Assembly: GCA_959596515.1 (NCBI GenBank)
Contig: CAUFXR010000071.1
Location: forward strand, 1 to 14,656
DNA: 14,656 nucleotides
DNA from: an uncultured Oscillospiraceae bacterium
GTDB taxonomy: Bacteria > Bacillota > Clostridia > Oscillospirales > Acutalibacteraceae
Direction: 5' to 3'
Every line of letters begins with the position of its first letter. Within the stretch, counting starts at the first letter, position 1. This document shows, one piece after another, positions 7,384 to 12,820 of this stretch. The position numbers and the translations under genes are program-made. The notes beneath the pieces are model-generated. The model ran no database searches. It was not told the DNA's origin and saw only the letters and a program-made list of their open reading frames with translations.

Positions 7384-7638
7384 TGGATGTCCTCCCTGTT
7401 ACAATTCTTAGTTTAACATTCTTTATGCAAGTTGTCTCAAATCCCACGGATTTCTTACAACTAACAGACCATTTCATGATAACTTATACAAAAAGCAGAC
7501 AACTTTTCTCGGTTGGGTTTTCCTTTTTCTGCGAAAACGTCGTCTGGCAATAAAATTTCCAACAAAGCCGTGGCCAAGCCTAGTAGCGTGATTAAGCACT
7601 CTTCTTTTCGGCCTTTTCGCTTTACACCATAAAAACTT
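7384..7638. other. Intergenic region between the CLC gene and pyrB
   Basis: This 255-bp stretch should contain the pyrB promoter. Candidates on the minus strand are weak. TTGAGA (7435-7440) has only poor -10 matches (TAAACT at a 19-nt spacing), and further up TTGTCT is followed 15 nt later by TATCAT. A perfect 6-bp inverted repeat with a 3-nt loop, AAATCC-CAC-GGATTT (7439-7453), abuts the TTGAGA element and could be an operator. No convincing terminator for the CLC gene and no pyrimidine attenuator hairpin were seen. An open frame crosses the region on the minus strand (7461-7712) but lacks a credible start. Confidence 0.5.
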
Positions 7639-8901
7639 TTATGTGGATGAGGTATTGATAAAGGTCGGCTCTGTTTTGGAATATAAAATCTTCTGACCTC
7701 GGTATAGTCCATGATAGCCGGAAAGCATATAGCTGACCGCCACGGCTACAGCATAATAGAGGATGCCCTCCACACCGAACAACTCCACCCCCAGTAGTAG
7801 GGATGTCATCGGACAATTGACCACGCCGCAGAACAGGGCGATCAAACCAATTCCCGCCGCGAAAGAGGGATCCATCCCGATCAAAGGACCTATGACACAT
7901 CCAAAGGTGGCTCCCACAAAGAAAGCGGGAACAATTTCACCGCCGCGGTAGCCTGCGCCCAGGGTCACCGCCGTGAGCAGCAGTTTTAAGGCAAAGGCTT
8001 CCGGCCGGGCCTCTCCGTTATCAATGGCGCGGCGGATCACCTCCATACCCGCGCTGTTATAATCCCGGGTCTGGAATAAATAGGTAAGGCCAATCACCAG
8101 AAGGCCGCCGACTAAAACGCGAAGATATCGGTTTTTCAGCAGCTTGCCATAAGCTTTGCCGGCAAAATGCACGGCAAGACAAAACACCACACTGAGCACC
8201 GCGCACAGCGCCGCCAGCAGGATCACTTGGCCTAGGGAAAGCGCTCCCAGTTCCGGGACGCCGTTTAACTGGAATCTGACCGGACGCACGCCAAAATAGG
8301 CGGCCACGCCATAGCCCACCAAGGCAGACAGCACACAGGGCACCAGGGCGGAATAATACATAACGCCTACGCTGATCACTTCCAGAGAAAATACCGCCGC
8401 CGTCAGCGGAGCGCCGAACAAAGCGGAAAAGGCGGCGCTCATACCGCACATAACCATGATCCGCTCATCCTTTTCGTCAAACCGAAACCACCGCCCGATT
8501 TGAGCCGCCACGCTGCCTCCCAGCTGGAGAGCGGCTCCTTCTCTGCCGGCGGAACCTCCCAGCAGGTGGGTAAGAACGGTACTGACAAAAATCAGCGGCG
8601 CTGTCTTGATGGAAATGGGCTCTGTGGACCGGACCGCCCGGATCACCAGGTCTGTCCCCTGATCCCGTTCCATTTTCGTGATTTTATAAAGGAACACGAT
8701 CAGCAAGCCGCCCAACGGCAAAAACCAGATCAGGTAAGGGTACTGGCCGCTGTACTGATTAGCGCCGTCCACGCAGTAGTGAAACAGGGTGCCGATGGCT
8801 CCCAGCACCAAACCGATCAATACGGCGCAGGCCACCCATTTCAGGAAAATCAGTCCGTGCTCCAGCCAATGCTTTAGCTTTTCCTGAATCGACTCCTCCA
8901 T
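7639..8901 (-). CDS. CLC-family anion channel/antiporter, CLC-F-like
   Basis: This multi-pass membrane anion transporter is 420 residues from the ATG at 8901 (MEESIQEKLKHW), which has a strong AAGGGGAGGGG Shine-Dalgarno. The frame continues upstream to 9063, but that stretch is unlike a CLC N-terminus. CLC signatures are present: GGSAGREGAALQLGGS (115-130) with the gating glutamate Glu121; a helix with FSALFGAPLTAAVFSLEV (158-175); GAGYRGGEIVPAFFVGATFG (315-334); and a final helix ending near SYMLSGYHGLY. The THLLGGSAGREG and GGEIVP forms resemble, from memory of the family, fluoride-exporting CLC-F proteins (THLFGGSAGREGT, GGEVTP). The GNN-type first selectivity motif appears here as GTDLVI (82-87), and GREGT as GREGA. 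The substrate (chloride, fluoride or other) is therefore uncertain. No fluoride riboswitch was recognised upstream. Confidence 0.93.
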   Translation of the reverse strand: MEESIQEKLKHWLEHGLIFLKWVACAVLIGLVLGAIGTLFHYCVDGANQYSGQYPYLIWFLPLGGLLIVFLYKITKMERDQGTDLVIRAVRSTEPISIKTAPLIFVSTVLTHLLGGSAGREGAALQLGGSVAAQIGRWFRFDEKDERIMVMCGMSAAFSALFGAPLTAAVFSLEVISVGVMYYSALVPCVLSALVGYGVAAYFGVRPVRFQLNGVPELGALSLGQVILLAALCAVLSVVFCLAVHFAGKAYGKLLKNRYLRVLVGGLLVIGLTYLFQTRDYNSAGMEVIRRAIDNGEARPEAFALKLLLTAVTLGAGYRGGEIVPAFFVGATFGCVIGPLIGMDPSFAAGIGLIALFCGVVNCPMTSLLLGVELFGVEGILYYAVAVAVSYMLSGYHGLYRGQKILYSKTEPTFINTSST

Positions 8902-9426
8902 GGCTCCCCTCCCCTTTTCCTTTATCACTCCGAAATCAGAACCACCGGCAAACCACCGGCTTTTCCACCTTCCCCGCGTAGGGCGCGATCTCCCGCCAAG
9001 GCCGGCGCGGAAATCAGATTTCAGAAATAGTTTGTGATGATAACAAACCATAAGGTCAATCAAAGCCGCATATCAGAACACGGTCAGATTATTTTACACC
9101 TATCGTTCAATCCTGATTCCCCCGATTCCCCGTTTTCCCGTTTTCCCGGCTGTAATCGAAAATAGGGTTTCCCACGCACCGGCGGAGGCTCCTGGATTTT
9201 TCAAGCACTCGGCCAGACCGTTTCCCTCTGCAGAACGCTGAAATCTTTTCTGAAGCGGAGATACCCACGTCTCTTTGTAAAAAGGCATTTCCCGCGAAAC
9301 CCGCGGAAACCTCCCACAAGCATTTCCTCAGGTTTGAAAAAAGATTTTAGCCAGGTCGAACCGGGATGAAATCGAAGTCAAACCACACAAAAGAAGGGCA
9401 CACACCAGGTATGCCCCAACTTTTTG
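8902..9426. other. Long intergenic region upstream of the CLC gene
   Basis: These 525 bp hold no supported gene. The short minus-strand frames (9100-9288, 9107-9319) lack recognisable content. Present are the MetY terminator at the right end and a 13-bp palindrome GAAATC-A-GATTTC (9010-9022). A dyad GTTTGT-7 nt-ACAAAC lies at 9030-9048. The nonamer gaaatcaga is repeated at 8932-8940 and 9010-9018. An 11-bp direct repeat (accaccggcaa) lies at 8941-8961 and a 9-bp tandem (cgttttccc) near 9131-9148. A GC-rich hairpin TTTCCCGCG/CGCGGAAA occupies 9288-9309. The dyads lie 110-150 bp before the CLC start and could be operator sites. A TTGACC at about 9056-9061 has no good partner -10. Confidence 0.5.
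9386..9416 (-). terminator. Terminator downstream of metY
   Basis: On the minus strand, an 8-bp stem GGGCATAC (9409-9416) with GTGTGCCC (9396-9403), including one G-U pair, encloses a 5-nt loop. It is followed by the interrupted T-tract TTCTTTTGTG (9386-9395). It lies about 10 nt after the metY stop codon. The stem is short but GC-rich and well placed. Confidence 0.7.
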
Positions 9427-10704
9427 TTAAGAAAGCTTTTCAAAAGCCTGCTTCAAATCGGCGATGATATCCTCAACATCCTCAATGCCTACCGACATCC
9501 GGATCATGTTTGGTTCTACGCCGCACTCCTTGAGCTGCTGCTCGTTTAACTGGCGGTGAGTCGTACTGGCGGGATGAAGCACACAGGTGCGGCAATCCGC
9601 CACATGAATCACGATAGCCGCCAATTTCATTGCCTCCATCAGCTTGGCAGCGGCATCTCTACCACCCTTTACGCCAAAAGCGATCACACCGCAGGTGCCC
9701 TTCGGCATATATTTCTGCGCCAGATGATAATACTTGCTGCTGGGCAGGCCAGGATAGTTAATCCACTCCACCTGCTCCTGAGCCTCCAGGAATTTGGCCA
9801 CCTCCATGGCGTTTTGACAGTGGCGCTCCACCCGAAGGAACAGAGTTTCCAAACCCAGATTCAGCAAAAAGGCGTTTTCTGGGCTGAGCATCATTCCCAT
9901 ATCCCGCATAATGTGCGTGGTGCACTTGGTGATGTAGGCCGCCTTGCCGAAGGTATCGGCGTAGACCACGCCGTGGTAAGATTCATCCGGCTCAGTAAAC
10001 TCCGGGAACTTGCCGTTTTTCCAGTTAAAGTTTCCGCTGTCCACTACCACGCCGCCTAAGGCCACCGCGTGGCCATCCATATATTTCGAAGTGGAATGGA
10101 CCACGATATCGGCGCCGAATTCAAAAGGCCGGCAGTTAATCGGAGTGGGAAAGGTATTGTCCACGATCAGCGGCACGCCGTGGCTGTGAGCCAGTTTCGC
10201 GTAAAGGCTGATATCCGACACCACCAAAGCGGGGTTAGAAAGGCTCTCGATGAACACACACCGGGTGTTCTCCTGAAACGCGGCGTTGATCTCTTCCTCT
10301 GTGGATTCCGGCGGCAGGAAAGTGAACTCGATTCCCAGCTCCCGCAGGGTTTTATTGAACAGGTTAAAAGTCCCGCCGTAAACCGCGCTGGCGCACACCA
10401 CATGGTCGCCACTGTGGCAAATATTGGTCACAGACATCATAGAGGCCGCCTGACCAGAGGAGGTCAACACCGCGCCTACGCCGCCTTCCAGAGCGGCGAT
10501 TTTTTTCGCAACGGTATCTACTGTGGGATTGGCGAGACGGGTATAAAAATAGCCGGATTCCTCCAGATCGAAAAGCTTGCCTAAGGTATCCGCCGAGTCA
10601 TACTTGAAGGTAGTGCTCTGAACAATCGGAACTACCCGAGGTTCGCCATTTTTCGGCTCATAGCCAGCTTGTACGCATTTGGTATTGATCTTATATTCGC
10701 TCAT
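9427..10704 (-). CDS. metY: O-acetylhomoserine (thiol)-lyase, MetY family
   Basis: This PLP enzyme uses sulfide (or methanethiol) with O-acetylhomoserine to make homocysteine (or methionine). The start MSEYKINTKCVQAGYEP gives 425 residues, the usual length. Family features include the substrate/PLP segment GYFYTRLANPT (51-61) and the stacking Tyr/Gly region ASAVYGGTFNLF. The PLP-binding Lys207 lies in HSTSKYMDGH, and the C-terminal HPASTTHRQ (377-385) is present. The GGGAGG Shine-Dalgarno (10710-10715) lies 5 nt upstream of the ATG, and a consensus -35 promoter lies about 60-85 nt upstream. It can therefore be expressed alone. The reading frame is nevertheless continuous with the upstream hydrolase, so a fused form is also possible. 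No SAM or T-box riboswitch was recognised in the short leader. A terminator follows. Confidence 0.96.
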   Translation of the reverse strand: MSEYKINTKCVQAGYEPKNGEPRVVPIVQSTTFKYDSADTLGKLFDLEESGYFYTRLANPTVDTVAKKIAALEGGVGAVLTSSGQAASMMSVTNICHSGDHVVCASAVYGGTFNLFNKTLRELGIEFTFLPPESTEEEINAAFQENTRCVFIESLSNPALVVSDISLYAKLAHSHGVPLIVDNTFPTPINCRPFEFGADIVVHSTSKYMDGHAVALGGVVVDSGNFNWKNGKFPEFTEPDESYHGVVYADTFGKAAYITKCTTHIMRDMGMMLSPENAFLLNLGLETLFLRVERHCQNAMEVAKFLEAQEQVEWINYPGLPSSKYYHLAQKYMPKGTCGVIAFGVKGGRDAAAKLMEAMKLAAIVIHVADCRTCVLHPASTTHRQLNEQQLKECGVEPNMIRMSVGIEDVEDIIADLKQAFEKLS

Positions 10705-11682
10705 AGTAACCTCCCAATTTGTCTGCGCAAATTCTCTTTTTGGATGTATTTCTTTATCTTTTTTATAGTACCCCACTTTTTTTTCTCTGTCAATTGTCCC
10801 GATCCCAAACATCAAGCAAATGCTGTCCAAAATTTCAGCAACATGCCGATTCAAAATAAAATGTCCTTCCCCGATCAGCCAATGATGAACGCTTTGGGGT
10901 GTCTGCCGGCACAGCCGCATAGCCGTGCGAATCGGGGCATTTTTATCCAAATACCCATGCCAAAAATGGACAGGAGACCGCAGCTCTCTCACCGAGAATT
11001 CCCAGGGCTTGGTATAAAGCACCGCCTCCTGAGCCAGATACCGGCTCCCCTGTCGGAAGATTTCCCGATTGGCGGCAAGAACTCGCTGACGGTTTCCTTG
11101 AGTGATCTTTCCCATACGCTTTTGATCGCTGTCAGGAAGCACCTTTCCCATCAAACGGTAGTAGATATCCACCTTTTTCGTCATCATATATTGCGTGACT
11201 CGCAAAATAAATCCGACGGTTTTGGGATAATTCCGGGCGCAGTAAAACAAGCTGGCATTGGAAGCGTTCATGCCCTTGGTACTATTCTCTGCATCCATTG
11301 GTCCCAAGCCGCACACCACCACGCCGGCCCGAAGCTTTTCTCCCAGAACACTCAAACAAGCCAACGCATAAGGGCCCCCGCCGGACACTCCCATCACCAC
11401 AGGCCTTTTTAGCCGGAGCCGCTTCATCAGTTCCTCGATATCTCTCCCAAAATCAGTAAGGCACCTTTGCGCCAGAGGATCGGAAAGCCCAATTCCTGGA
11501 CGATCCACCGCAATCAGCTTCAAATGGCGTTTCCCGGCCTCCTGATCCAGCCAGCGAAAATCCAGCCGGCTGCCGGGGTATCCGTGAAAACAGAGCACCG
11601 GTTTCCCCTTAGGATCGCCACACATCAAATAACCCAACCGTCTGCCGTCCTTTAAATAAAGATAACAATTTTCCCGCAACAT
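9427..11682 (-). CDS. Alpha/beta hydrolase open frame that reads without a stop into MetY
   Basis: The first 326 codons (11682-10705) encode a full alpha/beta hydrolase of unknown substrate. Its oxyanion segment is HGYPGSR (33-39), with VDRPGIGLSD (59-68). The nucleophile elbow GVSGGGPYA carries Ser100, the acid is Asp246 in WHGYLDKNAP, and the base is His274 in GEGHF. The domain looks complete by about residue 295. No in-frame stop follows: translation would cross a Lys/Glu-rich 30-40-residue stretch that is also the metY promoter and leader, then continue through MetY for 751 residues. The start ATG overlaps the stop of the upstream zinc-ribbon gene (TGATG, 1 nt) and has a GGGGAAAGG Shine-Dalgarno. 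An A8 run in the linker means one base fewer would end the hydrolase at a TGA overlapping the metY ATG. It may be a true fusion, a recent stop loss, a frameshifting site or a homopolymer error. The hydrolase itself is certain. Confidence 0.8.
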   Translation of the reverse strand: MLRENCYLYLKDGRRLGYLMCGDPKGKPVLCFHGYPGSRLDFRWLDQEAGKRHLKLIAVDRPGIGLSDPLAQRCLTDFGRDIEELMKRLRLKRPVVMGVSGGGPYALACLSVLGEKLRAGVVVCGLGPMDAENSTKGMNASNASLFYCARNYPKTVGFILRVTQYMMTKKVDIYYRLMGKVLPDSDQKRMGKITQGNRQRVLAANREIFRQGSRYLAQEAVLYTKPWEFSVRELRSPVHFWHGYLDKNAPIRTAMRLCRQTPQSVHHWLIGEGHFILNRHVAEILDSICLMFGIGTIDREKKVGYYKKDKEIHPKREFAQTNWEVTMSEYKINTKCVQAGYEPKNGEPRVVPIVQSTTFKYDSADTLGKLFDLEESGYFYTRLANPTVDTVAKKIAALEGGVGAVLTSSGQAASMMSVTNICHSGDHVVCASAVYGGTFNLFNKTLRELGIEFTFLPPESTEEEINAAFQENTRCVFIESLSNPALVVSDISLYAKLAHSHGVPLIVDNTFPTPINCRPFEFGADIVVHSTSKYMDGHAVALGGVVVDSGNFNWKNGKFPEFTEPDESYHGVVYADTFGKAAYITKCTTHIMRDMGMMLSPENAFLLNLGLETLFLRVERHCQNAMEVAKFLEAQEQVEWINYPGLPSSKYYHLAQKYMPKGTCGVIAFGVKGGRDAAAKLMEAMKLAAIVIHVADCRTCVLHPASTTHRQLNEQQLKECGVEPNMIRMSVGIEDVEDIIADLKQAFEKLS
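10765..10793 (-). promoter_or_regulatory. Sigma-A promoter of metY inside the hydrolase-MetY frame
   Basis: On the minus strand a perfect -35 box TTGACA (10788-10793) is followed by a 17-nt spacer and a -10 box TACTAT (10765-10770, 4 of 6). An overlapping TATAAA lies 3 nt further on. Transcription would begin near 10758, about 54 nt before the metY ATG, and the leader carries a GGGAGG Shine-Dalgarno. The spacer contains the A8 run. These bases are simultaneously open in the hydrolase frame, which argues that the junction evolved as an intergenic region. Confidence 0.7.
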
Positions 11683-12221
11683 CAGCCTTTCCCCATCAGA
11701 AGGGCCATGATCCAGTCGGTAGCGCTTACCACGCCCCAGACCAACAGGAAAAACAAGATTATAGAAACAATCCGCCAGAACCAGCGCTTTTTATTGCTCA
11801 TTTCCTCCCACTGTCCTGACTTCTTTTCCTTTGTTTCCTTCTCCTCGCCGAAAGCTGCCTTCGCTGTCTCTTTCCGCAGCTGAGAATCTTCTTCCTCAGG
11901 TTCCTCCGTTTTGACGCCAATGCCGCACAGCACTTCTTTGGTCTGCTCCAAAAACTCATAGGGAACGCAAAATTCCCAGTCCACGCTTCCCTGGCCAGTG
12001 ACGATCTCATTCACATCTTTTTCCCGGATAGGCGTTTCACTGTAGGGAAGGCCCGCATCTGACAAAGCGCCTACGATTCTATCCTTTTCAAATCCAGACG
12101 CCCGGGCCACACACACCGGTGTGTCGCCCCGCAGGGCTTCATATTGCTTTAAAATTCTGCCGCAGCGGCACTGTTCCCGGCTGTCCGGGTAGACTAGCCG
12201 GCATTTCGGACAATATTTCAT
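11682..12221 (-). CDS. Zinc-ribbon/DUF2007-like single-pass membrane protein
   Basis: This 179-residue protein is of unknown function. The N-terminus is a small zinc ribbon (CPKC at 4-7, CRCG at 18-21). A domain of about 35-104 (PVCVARASGFEKDRIVGAL ... VPYEFLEQTKEVL) resembles DUF2007-type 'putative signal-transducing' domains. A highly charged Lys/Glu linker (106-146) leads to one C-terminal membrane helix (about 148-167). It is therefore probably tail-anchored with its domains in the cytoplasm. A GGGAGG Shine-Dalgarno lies 6 nt before the ATG. The stop overlaps the hydrolase start (TGATG), so the two are translationally coupled, which suggests a shared role that cannot be named. The DUF2007 assignment is from pattern recognition and would need a profile search. 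Confidence 0.85.
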   Translation of the reverse strand: MKYCPKCRLVYPDSREQCRCGRILKQYEALRGDTPVCVARASGFEKDRIVGALSDAGLPYSETPIREKDVNEIVTGQGSVDWEFCVPYEFLEQTKEVLCGIGVKTEEPEEEDSQLRKETAKAAFGEEKETKEKKSGQWEEMSNKKRWFWRIVSIILFFLLVWGVVSATDWIMALLMGKG

Positions 12222-12706
12222 AGTTTTCCTCCCGCTTTCATACGGATAATCCTATCGATTGGATTCAGCAGACCCCGGTAAACTCCGAAGCAAACCCACT
12301 CAATGTAAAGCTTACCAAAAAGCTCGCCATTTTTCTAGCCATGCCAAGACGTTTCCAAAAATCATGCATCCCTCGGCAGCTTTGCTCTCATCGGCGGCAT
12401 TTGGCCATGGCGCCCCAGCTGCCGACGGTTTTCGGTATGCGGGTTCCTCCGCCGATTTGGGCGCAAAGCGACTCAAATCTCAAAAGTCCCGCCATAGGCA
12501 TATCCGCGGGCCGCCCATCCCGGAGCGTCGCGGTCAAGAAGAAAATTCATTTGTGTTCGCGCTTGGCCGAAAGCTCACTTCATATATTGACGGCCTTGTC
12601 CGCCGATTCCAGTGCGGAAATATTATACCATAAACTGGTACGAAAAGCGCGATTGAATTTTATTAAAATTTTGAAATCACAAAAATCGGCAAAATGTGGG
12701 AAACCA
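12222..12706. other. Divergent intergenic region with GC-rich inverted repeats
   Basis: This lies between two divergently transcribed zinc-ribbon genes. I see no supported gene. Plus-strand frames at 12259-12633 and 12341-12784 have no Shine-Dalgarno or recognisable product. A perfect 9-bp stem TCGGCAGCT (12373-12381) with AGCTGCCGA (12417-12425) encloses a 35-nt GC-rich loop. A small hairpin TACCA-TAAAC-TGGTA lies at 12626-12640. A palindrome GGATAATCC at 12244-12252 sits close to the minus-strand gene start. Composition shifts from GC-rich (about 12370-12540) to AT-rich (about 12620-12740) near the plus-strand promoter. A promoter for the minus-strand operon was not identified with confidence. 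Confidence 0.5.
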
Positions 12707-12735
12707 TTTACAAAACATATTTTCTATATTATACT
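12707..12735 (+). promoter_or_regulatory. Sigma-A promoter of the zinc-ribbon repeat protein gene
   Basis: A -35 box TTTACA (12707-12712, 5 of 6) is followed by a 17-nt AT-rich spacer and a -10 box TATACT (12730-12735, 5 of 6). Transcription would start near 12742. That leaves a leader of about 79 nt before the ATG at 12821, long for a gene with no other regulatory element. Confidence 0.8.
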
Positions 12736-12745
12736 GAGATTAAGG

Positions 12746-12802
12746 TTTGCGGCCGTCTTAAGGATGCAAAGGAAGGTTGCGTGAAATCCGGATAGGCCGC
12801 GA
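12746..12802 (+). promoter_or_regulatory. Foldable 5' leader RNA (candidate riboregulator)
   Basis: The leader can fold as nested stems. An outer stem GCGGCC (12749-12754) with GGCCGC (12795-12800) is extendable by a G-U and an A-U pair. An inner helix GGAT (12762-12765) with ATCC (12786-12789) continues, after a 5-nt bulge, as GCAA (12766-12769) with TTGC (12777-12780), closed by a 7-nt purine loop. It lies between the mapped promoter and the start codon. I could not match it to a known riboswitch class. It could instead be only a stabilising hairpin. Confidence 0.45.
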
Positions 12803-12820
12803 GAAAGGTAGAGTGATTTT

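Noticed and set aside
8902..9063. 54-codon N-terminal extension of the CLC protein
   Set aside because: Arg/Gly-rich sequence unlike CLC proteins, overlapping the strong Shine-Dalgarno at about 8905-8915.
8902..9063. Fluoride riboswitch upstream of the CLC gene
   Set aside because: I searched by eye for the crcB-motif core words and did not find them. A covariance model would be decisive.
9100..9319. Two short minus-strand frames in the CLC-MetY gap
   Set aside because: No Shine-Dalgarno, no recognisable motif and overlapping one another in different frames. Likely chance.
9350..9372. tRNA T-loop-like word (GGTCGAACC)
   Set aside because: No matching acceptor, D or anticodon arms around it.
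10069..11412. Long plus-strand frames opposite metY and the hydrolase
   Set aside because: They are antisense shadows of well-supported genes, with no start signals or recognisable products.
12259..12784. Two overlapping plus-strand frames in the divergent gap
   Set aside because: No ribosome-binding site, no family resemblance, and the second runs across the promoter and leader of the real gene.
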